Assembly: GCA_035265325.1 (NCBI GenBank)
Contig: DATFOS010000211.1
Location: 1 to 14,547 of the forward strand
DNA: 14,547 nt
Direction: 5' to 3'
From: DATCLS01 sp035265325
Lineage (GTDB): Bacteria > Actinomycetota > Acidimicrobiia > Acidimicrobiales > VFJN01
Shown one piece after another: positions 1-5,395 of the stretch; positions within the stretch are counted from its first letter, which is position 1, and each line of letters begins with the position of its first letter. Under the pieces are notes generated by a model. The model worked only from the letters and a program-made list of their open reading frames with translations, made no database searches and was not told where the DNA came from. The translations under genes and the position numbers were made by a program.

Positions 1-1
1 C

Positions 2-139
2 GACGGCCGGCTCCTCTACGAGGACGACCCGCCGGCCCGCGTCGCCTGGCAGGCCCAGACGCGCACGATCTACTTCGACGAGGAGTGGCGCCAGCGTTGG
101 GTCCGCCAGGTCTTCATCGAGGCCCACGCCGATGGTTGA
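2..139 (+). CDS. C-terminal fragment of an unrecognised protein (partial, 5' end outside window)
   Basis: The frame starting at base 2 is open from the window edge and reads 45 codons to TGA at 137-139. Nearly all codons end in G or C and the peptide is plausible (acidic and aromatic, containing IYFDEEWRQRW and VRQVFIEAHADG), so I take it as the end of a real gene. I do not recognise the family. Directly after the TGA the same frame stays open with equally good codon use to TAG at 260-262. This stop may therefore be a nonsense mutation, a sequencing error or simply the true end. No function can be assigned. Confidence 0.5.
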   Translation, partial: DGRLLYEDDPPARVAWQAQTRTIYFDEEWRQRWVRQVFIEAHADG

Positions 140-262
140 CGTCCCCCCCGCCTCGTCCGCCTCCTCCAACGCGTGACGGAGGAGCTGGCCTACCTCCACG
201 CCCGCGCCGGTGATGACCGCGCCGCGATCGCTGCTTGGCTCGGCCGGCAGCCCGACGCGTAG
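140..262 (+). other. Possible in-frame continuation beyond the TGA, or a tiny ORF (GTG 173 to TAG 262)
   Basis: In the same frame as the fragment that ends at 139, codons 140-262 stay open with high GC3. They would encode a helix-like peptide containing LLQRVTEELAYLHARAG and AAIAAWLGRQP, which looks like a normal protein C-terminus. A GTG at 173 could start a 29-residue ORF, but no ribosome binding site is visible before it. Either this is the displaced end of the upstream gene after a nonsense change, or it is chance. From 263 to 332 I see no gene and no TANNNT box. Confidence 0.3.
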
Positions 263-332
263 GCCGCGGGGGCGCGTTTCGGGGATGGGGGTGGGGGAAG
301 GGCCCGGCGCCGGACGAGCGAGTGGGCCCACC

Positions 333-884
333 ATGACCGACACCGATGTGCGCGGCGGAGGCGCGACCGCCACGAGGCCGGGCGGGCCCGACGACGCCGC
401 CCGTGCCGGACGGGGGCCGACCCCCGTGCTGGCCGGCGTGCTGCTGGGCGTGGGGCTCGGCGGGTTCGTCGACGGCATCGTGCTGCACCAGGTCCTGCAG
501 TGGCACCACATGCTGACCAGCACGGACGACAACCCGGCCGACACGGTGGCCGGCCTCGAGGCCAACACGCTCGCCGACGGCCTCTTCCACGTGGCCACGT
601 GGCTGGTGCTCGTGGCCGGGGTGATCGTGCTTCGGAAGGCCTGGGCGAGCGGGCGGCCGGCGCCCCGGTGGTCGGCCCAGCTCGGCGCCATGATGATCGG
701 CTGGGGCCTGTTCAACCTGGTGGAGGGCGTCGTCGACCACCACCTCCTGAACGTCCACGACGTCCGCGACGACGTCGCCGACCCGCTCTGGTGGAACCTC
801 GGCTTCCTGGCGTTCGGCGCGCTGCTCGTGATCGCGGGCCTGGCGCTCGTGCGGGCGGCGGCAACGGCCACCCGGCCGCGCTAG
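333..884 (+). CDS. DUF2243 family integral membrane protein
   Basis: This 183-residue protein has the hallmarks of the DUF2243 family of predicted membrane proteins, whose function is unknown. It has four likely membrane helices (about residues 32-52, 84-101, 115-132 and 153-174). The conserved polar and His motifs are GFVDGIVLHQVLQWHHM (44-60), NTLADGLFHVATW (78-90), and GWGLFNLVEGVVDHHLLNVH (123-142). Clustered histidines (52, 58, 59, 86, 136, 137, 142) near the membrane suggest a metal or heme ligand role, which is inference. I chose ATG 333 because the family starts near there. The frame is open back to 210, but the extra residues are Pro/Arg/Gly-rich and unlike the family. No clear Shine-Dalgarno or -10 box is visible. 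It converges on the methyltransferase gene at 910. Confidence 0.85.
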   Translation: MTDTDVRGGGATATRPGGPDDAARAGRGPTPVLAGVLLGVGLGGFVDGIVLHQVLQWHHMLTSTDDNPADTVAGLEANTLADGLFHVATWLVLVAGVIVLRKAWASGRPAPRWSAQLGAMMIGWGLFNLVEGVVDHHLLNVHDVRDDVADPLWWNLGFLAFGALLVIAGLALVRAAATATRPR

Positions 885-929
885 CGGGGCTCCCGCTCGA
901 GCCCCGGCGCTAGCGGCGCTCCCGCTCGA
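878..929. repeat. Two 23-bp direct repeats (22/23 identical) covering both convergent stop codons
   Basis: Copy A is 878-900 and copy B is 907-929. They differ only at the eleventh base (G in A, C in B). Copy A contains the TAG stop of the DUF2243 gene (882-884). Copy B contains the reverse-strand TAG of the methyltransferase gene (910-912). Read on the minus strand, copy A repeats the codons for the C-terminal ERERR-stop of the methyltransferase with one substitution. This suggests the tail of that gene was duplicated in tandem. Confidence 0.8.
879..915. terminator. Hairpin between convergent genes, possible bidirectional terminator
   Basis: The two repeat copies also form a hairpin. The inner stem is GGGGCT (886-891) with AGCCCC (900-905) around an 8-nt loop. 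The outer stem is CGCTAGC (879-885) with GCTAGCG (909-915), after a 3-nt bulge. There is no U-tract, as is common for hairpins downstream of actinobacterial genes. A second hairpin, CTCCCGCT/AGCGGGAG (919-926/930-937), lies in the last codons of the methyltransferase. Confidence 0.45.
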
Positions 930-2193
930 AGCGGGAGACGACCTCGACGTGGGGGGTGCCGACGAACTGGTCGACGAGGGTGGCGCCGGTGAAGCGGTAG
1001 CCCGCCCCGGTGAGGAGGGCGGTGTCCCGGCCGAGAGCACCGGCGTCGCAGCTCACGAGAACGACGACCGGGGCGCCGGTGGCGACGACGCTGCGGACGA
1101 CGCCCCGACCGAGCCCGGCCCTGGGCGGGTCCGCCACCACGACGGTGGCCCGGCGGGAACGCCAGCGGGCCACGTCGCCCCGCACGACCTTGACCGCGGC
1201 GGCGGTGCCACGGCCGGGCCCGCCGCCGTCCGCCTCGCCGGTACCGGGGCCGGGGCGGCGCAGGTTGACCCGTGCGTCCGCCGCCGCCGACGGCGAGGAC
1301 TCGACCAGCGTGACCCGAACCTCCGGCCCGGCCAGCGTGGCGGCGAACAGGCCGACGCCGCCGTACAGGTCGACGAGGTGGTCGTCCGGCGTGAGCGGGC
1401 CGGCGGCGGCGCCCACGACGGCCACGAGCGCCTCGGCCCCGGCAGGGCCGGACTGGAAGAACGACCGGGCCGACACCCGCAGCCGCCGCCCGGCCACCTC
1501 CTCGTGCAGCCACGCCCGCTTCCCGGCGTCGAGTTCCGCGCCCGTCACCACCCGGACACCCTCGGGCACGACGACAGAGTCGTCCCCACCAGTGACCTCG
1601 TCGGCGCCGACACCGTCGACCACCACGAGCCGCTCGCCGGTCCGGGCGCCCGCCCGGACCGTCACCTCGGCGCCCGGCGGGAACCGGCCCTCGGCCAGCA
1701 CGGCCGCCACCAGCGGGTCCGCCACCTGGCAGTCGGGGATCGCGACGAGGTCGTGGCTCCGGTACCGCCGCAGGCCGACCCGGCCGTCAGGGCCGGCGAC
1801 GCCGCGCACGGTCGTCCGGTACCCCGTCGCCGGCAGGACCGGCCCCGGCCCGACCACCGGCTCGGCGAGCCCGCCCAGGCGGCGCAGGGCGTCTTCGACC
1901 ATTGCCACCTTGAGGCCGCGCTGCGCCGGCGCCGCCACGTGCTGCCAGCCGCAGCCCCCGCATCCCTCGACCGCCCGGGGGCAGGGCGGCACGACTCGGG
2001 CCGGGGCCGCCGAGAGCACCTCCGCCACGACGGCTCGGGCGTGCCCCTTCCGGGCGTCGACGACCTCGGCGCGCACCTCCTCACCCGGCAGCGCGCCGGC
2101 GACGAGCACGACGCGGCCGGACTCGTCGCGCGCCAGGCCGTCGCCGCCGACGGCGACGCCCGTGACGTGCAACGACGGCAGGGAGGAGGCCAT
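910..2193 (-). CDS. Class I SAM-dependent 5-methyluridine RNA methyltransferase (TrmA/RlmC/RlmD family)
   Basis: A 427-residue enzyme predicted to methylate C5 of a uridine in rRNA or tRNA in the cytoplasm. Residues 1-60 look like a TRAM RNA-binding domain. The iron-sulfur cysteines are present as C71-x6-C78-GG-C81 plus C155; from memory the usual first spacing is x5, so this one has an extra residue. The methyltransferase core shows FFQSG (245-249), the SAM loop DLYGGVG (275-281), ADPPRAGLG (354-362), the catalytic Cys in SCDAG (C382) and the base Glu in HVE (E417). Length is normal for the family. Sequence alone cannot separate a 23S rRNA from a tRNA substrate. ATG 2193 is supported by a TAGGGT box six bases upstream and fits a leaderless transcript. 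It is divergent from rpe. Confidence 0.9.
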   Translation of the reverse strand: MASSLPSLHVTGVAVGGDGLARDESGRVVLVAGALPGEEVRAEVVDARKGHARAVVAEVLSAAPARVVPPCPRAVEGCGGCGWQHVAAPAQRGLKVAMVEDALRRLGGLAEPVVGPGPVLPATGYRTTVRGVAGPDGRVGLRRYRSHDLVAIPDCQVADPLVAAVLAEGRFPPGAEVTVRAGARTGERLVVVDGVGADEVTGGDDSVVVPEGVRVVTGAELDAGKRAWLHEEVAGRRLRVSARSFFQSGPAGAEALVAVVGAAAGPLTPDDHLVDLYGGVGLFAATLAGPEVRVTLVESSPSAAADARVNLRRPGPGTGEADGGGPGRGTAAAVKVVRGDVARWRSRRATVVVADPPRAGLGRGVVRSVVATGAPVVVLVSCDAGALGRDTALLTGAGYRFTGATLVDQFVGTPHVEVVSRFERERR

Positions 2194-2199
2194 CGACCC

Positions 2200-2205
2200 A
2201 CCCTA
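2200..2205 (-). promoter_or_regulatory. -10 box TAGGGT for the RNA methyltransferase (leaderless)
   Basis: On the minus strand TAGGGT is followed by exactly six bases (GGGTCG) and then ATG 2193. That spacing places the transcript start at the start codon. It shares bases 2204-2205 with the opposite-strand -10 box of rpe. Confidence 0.6.
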
Positions 2206-2209
2206 GGAT
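2204..2209 (+). promoter_or_regulatory. -10 box TAGGAT for rpe (leaderless)
   Basis: TAGGAT is followed by six bases (GGCCAC) and GTG 2216, with no Shine-Dalgarno. It overlaps the divergent methyltransferase -10 box by the TA at 2204-2205. The -35 regions of both promoters would lie inside the opposite coding sequences. Confidence 0.6.
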
Positions 2210-2215
2210 GGCCAC

Positions 2216-2953
2216 GTGCCCGAGCCGCTCGACGCCCCGCCCACCGCCGACATGCCAGGGACCGACCGCCGCGTCGAGATCGTCCCGTCGGTGCTGCCGG
2301 CCGACCTGGCCCGCCTCGGCGAGGAGGTCCAGGCGCTCGAGAAGGCCGGCGTCGACCGCATCCAGTGGGACGTGATGGACGGCAAGTTCGTCCCCAACCT
2401 CACGTTCGGGCCCGACGTGATCGCCGCCTCGCGGGCGCACACCGGCGTCCCGTTCGAGGCCCACCTCATGGTCGACGACCCCGACCCGATGCTCGACCGC
2501 TACGTCGAGGCCGGGTGCGGGCTGCTCATCATCCATGCCGAGTCGGTCCGCCACCTCCACCGCACGCTCGGCCGGGTGCGCGAGTTGGGCGCCGATGCCG
2601 CCGTGGCCCTCAACCCGGCGACGCCCGCCGACGCCGTCGCCCATGTGCTGGACCTGTGCTCGATGGTGCTGGTCATGACCGTCAACCCGGGCTTCGGCGG
2701 CCAGAAGTACATCGCCACGATGGAGCGCAAGGTCGCAGAGGTCCGACGCATGATCGTGGCGGGCGGATGGAGGTGTGACCTGGAGGTCGACGGGGGTATC
2801 ACTCCGGAGACCGTCCCAGGAGCGGCCCGGGCCGGCGCGAACGTGCTGGTGTCCGGGTCGGGCTTGTTCAAGGACCCGCAGGGCCTCGAACACGCCGTCG
2901 GCGAGCTCCGCTCGCTGGCCGAAGACACCCACCCAGCCCCCCGAGGAGACTGA
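2216..2953 (+). CDS. rpe: Ribulose-phosphate 3-epimerase
   Basis: A TIM-barrel enzyme that interconverts D-ribulose 5-phosphate and D-xylulose 5-phosphate in the pentose phosphate pathway; 245 residues from GTG 2216. Family signatures are IVPSVLPADLARLGEEV (22-38), WDVMDGKFVPNLTFGPDV (51-68), AHLMVDDP (82-89), MTVNPGFGGQKY (154-165) and EVDGGITPETV (190-200), with phosphate-binding VSGSGLF near 212. Metal ligands D52, H83 and D192 are present, but the His usually two residues before the first Asp is Gln (Q50). ATG 2252 is an alternative start. GTG 2216 is preferred because a TAGGAT box lies six bases upstream, although the first 20 residues are a non-conserved extension. The stop is three bases before the next ATG, so the two genes are probably cotranscribed. 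Confidence 0.93.
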   Translation: MPEPLDAPPTADMPGTDRRVEIVPSVLPADLARLGEEVQALEKAGVDRIQWDVMDGKFVPNLTFGPDVIAASRAHTGVPFEAHLMVDDPDPMLDRYVEAGCGLLIIHAESVRHLHRTLGRVRELGADAAVALNPATPADAVAHVLDLCSMVLVMTVNPGFGGQKYIATMERKVAEVRRMIVAGGWRCDLEVDGGITPETVPGAARAGANVLVSGSGLFKDPQGLEHAVGELRSLAEDTHPAPRGD

Positions 2954-2956
2954 ACG

Positions 2957-3352
2957 ATGGCCGGCAACTCGTTGTTCGACAGGGCCAAGGTCCTGGCCCA
3001 GGAACTGAGCACCAAGGCCAAGGACGCCGCGGTGCAGAACTCCGACAAGCTCGACGGCGCCGTGAGCAAGGCCGCCGACTTCGCGGACAAGCGCACCAAG
3101 GGCAAGTACAGCGACAAGATCACCAAGGCCGAGTCGGCGGCCAAGCGGGCCGTGACCAAGCTCGAGGCCGAGAAGGCCCGCGAGGCCCGCAACCGGCCCG
3201 TCGCCGACCCGCCCGTGGCCGAGCCCGACCCCGGTATCGAGCACCCGACCAGCACGGGCCAGCCCACGGCCGCGGACCCCACGCCGCCGGTGGTCGGGCC
3301 CGACCCGGCGTCCCCGACCGACCCGACGTCCCCCACCGATCCCACGCCCTGA
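2957..3352 (+). CDS. MT0933/Rv0909 antitoxin-like small protein with Pro/Thr/Asp-rich tail
   Basis: A 131-residue protein. Residues 1-75 are a charged Lys/Ala/Asp-rich helical region. Phrases such as SDKLDGAVSKAADFADKRTKGKYSDKI are typical of the MT0933-like antitoxin family (Rv0909 in mycobacteria), where the motif is roughly DKVDxAIDKAGDxxDxKTxGKYxDKI. The rest (about 80-131) is a disordered tail rich in Pro, Thr and Asp with a PTDPT repeat. A Shine-Dalgarno GAGGAG (2943-2948) lies in the end of rpe, eight bases before the ATG. No SRPBCC-type toxin partner (the Rv0910 type) follows, so an antitoxin role is doubtful here. Many actinobacterial homologues are solitary and may be stress or envelope-associated proteins, which is inference. 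Confidence 0.7.
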   Translation: MAGNSLFDRAKVLAQELSTKAKDAAVQNSDKLDGAVSKAADFADKRTKGKYSDKITKAESAAKRAVTKLEAEKAREARNRPVADPPVAEPDPGIEHPTSTGQPTAADPTPPVVGPDPASPTDPTSPTDPTP

Positions 3353-3408
3353 GCCGTCCCGCGGACGGCCCGGGACGAGGACGGCCCCGGCGTCACCGTC
3401 GGGGCCGT
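3353..3408. terminator. Two consecutive hairpins between convergent genes
   Basis: Hairpin 1 is GCCGTCC (3353-3359) with GGACGGC (3363-3369) around a 3-nt loop and starts directly after the stop codon. Hairpin 2 is ACGGCCCCG (3381-3389) with CGGGGCCGT (3400-3408) around a 10-nt loop, followed by only two T's. They lie between the small-protein gene and clpP, which converge, so they may serve both strands. Confidence 0.6.
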
Positions 3409-3445
3409 TTCGCGTCCGTGCGTCCGTGCGCCGGGCCGAGCGCTC

Positions 3446-4039
3446 CTAGAGCATCTCCCCGCGCTTGACGATCACGTTGTCGATGATGCCGTAGTCCTTG
3501 GCCTGCTCGGCGGTGAACCAGCGGTCGCGCTCGAAGTCGGCGAGGACCTGCTCGAGCTTCTGGCCGGTGTGCGAGGCGATCCGCTCGGCCATGAGCTGCT
3601 TCACGTAGAGGAGCTGCTCGGCCTGGATGGCGATGTCCGCCGCCTGCCCCCGGAAGCCACCGGAGGGCTGGTGCATCATGATGCGCGTGTGGGGCAGGGC
3701 GAAGCGCTTGCCCGGGGCGCCGGCGCAGAGGAGGAACTGCCCCATCGAGGCGCCGAGGCCCATGCAGACCGTGGCCACGTCGGGCTCGATGAACTGCATG
3801 GTGTCGTAGATGGCCATGCCGGCCGTCACCGACCCGCCGGGGCTGTTGATGTAGAGCCAGACGTCCTGCTTCTCGTCCTCGCCGGCCAGGTGGAGGAGCT
3901 GGGCGCAAATGACGTTGGCGATGTCGTCGTCGACCTCACTGCCGAGGAACACGATCCGCTCGCGGAGCAGGCGGTTGAAGATCTCGTGCGTCGGGCTGAC
4001 GAGCGACCCGCCCTGGGCCATCGGAGGAATGAAGGTCAC
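3446..4039 (-). CDS. clpP: ATP-dependent Clp protease proteolytic subunit
   Basis: ClpP forms the tetradecameric serine-protease barrel that degrades substrates fed by ClpX or ClpC. The 197-residue product has the family motifs RIVFLGSEVDDDIAN, YINSPGGSVTAGMAIYDTMQF, the nucleophile Ser in GLGASMGQFL, the catalytic His in MMHQPSGG, and the acidic residue in LADFERDRWF. It ends in KDYGIIDNVI. GTG 4039 is chosen because a TACCCT box lies eight bases upstream on the minus strand. ATG 4021 (191 aa) is an equally possible internal start, and neither has a Shine-Dalgarno. Actinobacteria usually encode clpP1-clpP2 side by side, often next to clpX. Here clpP stands alone, convergent with the small-protein gene and divergent from a tRNA, so a second clpP probably lies elsewhere. 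Confidence 0.93.
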   Translation of the reverse strand: MTFIPPMAQGGSLVSPTHEIFNRLLRERIVFLGSEVDDDIANVICAQLLHLAGEDEKQDVWLYINSPGGSVTAGMAIYDTMQFIEPDVATVCMGLGASMGQFLLCAGAPGKRFALPHTRIMMHQPSGGFRGQAADIAIQAEQLLYVKQLMAERIASHTGQKLEQVLADFERDRWFTAEQAKDYGIIDNVIVKRGEML

Positions 4040-4047
4040 GGCCGCAG

Positions 4048-4053
4048 AGGGTA
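4048..4053 (-). promoter_or_regulatory. -10 box TACCCT for clpP
   Basis: On the minus strand TACCCT is followed by eight bases and GTG 4039. This fits a leaderless or near-leaderless transcript. No -35 consensus is visible at the proper distance. Confidence 0.45.
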
Positions 4054-4132
4054 CCGCCGAATGCTGCAAGGACGACCGACGCGAAGGTCGCCGAGCCCTC
4101 CGGTGTCGTCGCCGGCCGCTCCCCCGCCCGCC

Positions 4133-4138
4133 TATCGT
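4133..4138 (+). promoter_or_regulatory. -10 box TATCGT for the tRNA gene
   Basis: TATCGT fits TANNNT and ends nine bases before the first acceptor base at 4148, leaving room for a very short 5' leader. It argues that the tRNA is transcribed from its own promoter rather than being a remnant. Confidence 0.45.
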
Positions 4139-4147
4139 GAACCCCGA

Positions 4148-4220
4148 GCCGGCGTAGCCCAACGGCAGAGGCACGACGTTTAGGTCGTCGTCAGTGTGGG
4201 TTCGAATCCCACCGCCGGTA
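4148..4220 (+). tRNA. tRNA with anticodon TAG (Leu by anticodon) but a class I short variable loop
   Basis: A cloverleaf can be drawn. The acceptor is GCCGGCG (4148-4154) with CGCCGGT (4213-4219), seven pairs with G1-U72. The D arm is GCC/GGC with a GG-containing loop (4157-4172). The anticodon arm is CGACG/CGTCG (4174-4178/4186-4190) around TTTAGGT, giving anticodon TAG at 4181-4183. The variable loop is only five bases, TCAGT. The T arm is GTGGG-TTCGAAT-CCCAC (4196-4212), and the discriminator is A4220. CCA is not encoded (CGG follows). TAG reads the leucine codon CUA, yet bacterial tRNA-Leu normally has a long variable arm. The amino acid identity is therefore uncertain. Confidence 0.8.
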
Positions 4221-4259
4221 CGGGGAGTGCGGGGGCGCGCCGAGCAAAGCCTGACGGCG

Positions 4260-4265
4260 TAAGGT
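4260..4265 (+). promoter_or_regulatory. -10 box TAAGGT for the PLP enzyme gene (leaderless)
   Basis: TAAGGT is followed by six bases (CCGGCC) and GTG 4272. The region between the tRNA end and this box (4221-4259) has no further clear signal. Confidence 0.55.
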
Positions 4266-4271
4266 CCGGCC

Positions 4272-5285
4272 GTGAAGCTCGGTGACCTGCCCACGCCGGC
4301 CCTGGTGGTGGACCGGCCGGCGTTCGACCACAACGTGGCGGCGATGGCCGCCGTGCACCCCGGCGAGCGGCTGCGCCCCCACGTGAAGGCGTTCAAGTCC
4401 ACGGCTCTGGCGCGAGAGCTGGCCGAGGCCGGGCACCGCACGTTCTGTTGCGCCACGACCCGCGAGGTCGAGGGCATGGCGGCGGCGGGCCTGGGCCACG
4501 ACCTGCTACTCGCCAACGAGGTCCTCGACCCCGTGCGGCTGGGGCGGCTGGGCGACCTGGCCCGCAGCGGCGCCGCCCGCGTGACCGTGGCGGTCGACTC
4601 GCCGGAGACCGTGGCCGCCGCGGCCGCCGCCGGCGTCCCCCAGGTGCTGGTGGACGTGAACGTCGGCCTGCCCCGCTGCGGCTGCGACCCCGCCGACGCC
4701 GGCCGGGTGGCCGACCTCGCCCGGTGGTCCGGGATGGCCGTCCGCGGCGTCATGGGCTACGAGGGCCACCTCATGCGCGAGCCAGCCGCGGCCAAGGCGG
4801 CGGCGGTCGAGGCGTCCATGAAGGTCCTCCTCGAGGCCCGGGAGGCCACGGGCGGCGACATCGTGTCCGCGGGCGGCACCGGCACCTACGACTGCAACCG
4901 CTGGGCGACGGAGATCCAGGCGGGGTCGTACGTCCTCATGGACACCGAGTACCTGCCCCACGCCCGTGCCTTCCGCCACGCCCTGTTCCTGTGGACGACC
5001 GTGATCTCGGTCAACCCGGCCGGCTGGGCGGTCGTGGACGCCGGCCTCAAGGCCCTGGGCATGGACCACGGGGACCCGACCATCGTCGACGTCGGCCAGT
5101 GCTGGTTCGTGTCGGACGAGCACATCACGTTCGGCACCGACGCAGGCAGCCCGCTGGCGGTGGGCGACCGGGTGAGGGTCCTGCCGGCGCACGTCGACCC
5201 GACCGTCGCCATGCACGAGCGGATGGTCGTCGTCGACGGCGAGGACGTCGTCGACACCTGGCCGGTCGACCTCCGGGGCTGGTAG
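4272..5285 (+). CDS. D-threonine aldolase / D-serine dehydratase-like PLP-dependent enzyme (type III fold)
   Basis: A 337-residue enzyme with an alanine-racemase-type N-terminal barrel followed by the metal-binding C-terminal domain of the DSD1/DTA family. It opens with LGDLPTPALVVDRPAFDHNV. The PLP lysine is K39 in RPHVKAFKS (family consensus RPHxKTHK). GVMGYEGHLM and SAGGTGTYD are the mid-barrel and phosphate-binding segments. The C-terminal metal pair is H307-x-D309. From memory, an H-x-D pair is the D-threonine aldolase type and H-x-C the D-serine dehydratase type, so cleavage of a D-3-hydroxy amino acid to glycine and an aldehyde, or a D-3-hydroxyaspartate dehydratase, is favoured. The substrate cannot be fixed from sequence. 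GTG 4272 is supported by the TAAGGT box six bases upstream. Confidence 0.82.
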   Translation: MKLGDLPTPALVVDRPAFDHNVAAMAAVHPGERLRPHVKAFKSTALARELAEAGHRTFCCATTREVEGMAAAGLGHDLLLANEVLDPVRLGRLGDLARSGAARVTVAVDSPETVAAAAAAGVPQVLVDVNVGLPRCGCDPADAGRVADLARWSGMAVRGVMGYEGHLMREPAAAKAAAVEASMKVLLEAREATGGDIVSAGGTGTYDCNRWATEIQAGSYVLMDTEYLPHARAFRHALFLWTTVISVNPAGWAVVDAGLKALGMDHGDPTIVDVGQCWFVSDEHITFGTDAGSPLAVGDRVRVLPAHVDPTVAMHERMVVVDGEDVVDTWPVDLRGW

Positions 5286-5326
5286 CGGGGCTCACCGCGG
5301 CCCGCCCGCCACCCGGCGGCCGTGGA

Positions 5327-5332
5327 TAGTAT
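5327..5332 (+). promoter_or_regulatory. -10 box TAGTAT for acnA
   Basis: TAGTAT fits TANNNT and lies in a locally AT-rich stretch (about 5326-5347) that stands out from its surroundings. It would give a 5' leader of roughly 55-60 nt before ATG 5396, unlike the leaderless neighbours. No convincing -35 box is visible. Confidence 0.45.
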
Positions 5333-5358
5333 GCATGTGTAATACAAGTCGCCGTCAG

Positions 5359-5376
5359 TGGCACGGAGCCGTGCCA
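5359..5376 (+). promoter_or_regulatory. 18-bp inverted repeat in the acnA leader, candidate operator or RNA hairpin
   Basis: TGGCACGG and CCGTGCCA (5359-5366 and 5369-5376) are perfect complements around AG. The site lies downstream of the proposed start point and upstream of the Shine-Dalgarno. It could be a repressor operator or a leader hairpin. Corynebacterial acn is repressed by the TetR-type AcnR at an inverted repeat, but no such regulator gene lies beside acnA here. Confidence 0.45.
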
Positions 5377-5383
5377 GCCCTGC

Positions 5384-5389
5384 GAGGAG
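5384..5389 (+). promoter_or_regulatory. Shine-Dalgarno GAGGAG for acnA
   Basis: GAGGAG followed by six bases and ATG 5396 gives a strong ribosome binding site. It fixes the start and marks acnA as a leadered gene. Confidence 0.7.
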
Positions 5390-5395
5390 AACGAC

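Noticed and set aside
949..2778. A 609-codon plus-strand open frame across the methyltransferase and rpe
   Set aside because: It covers two recognised genes in other frames, including the divergent promoter region, and its product is low-complexity Arg/Pro/Gly.
4040..4753. N-terminal extension of clpP through the tRNA
   Set aside because: The open frame upstream of clpP reads antisense through the tRNA and gives the familiar spurious peptide pattern GIRTHT...PLPLGYAG. ClpP homology begins at the GTG/ATG near 4039.
5331..5336. ATGCAT palindrome upstream of acnA as a separate operator
   Set aside because: A 6-bp palindrome beside a -10 box is too short to support on its own.
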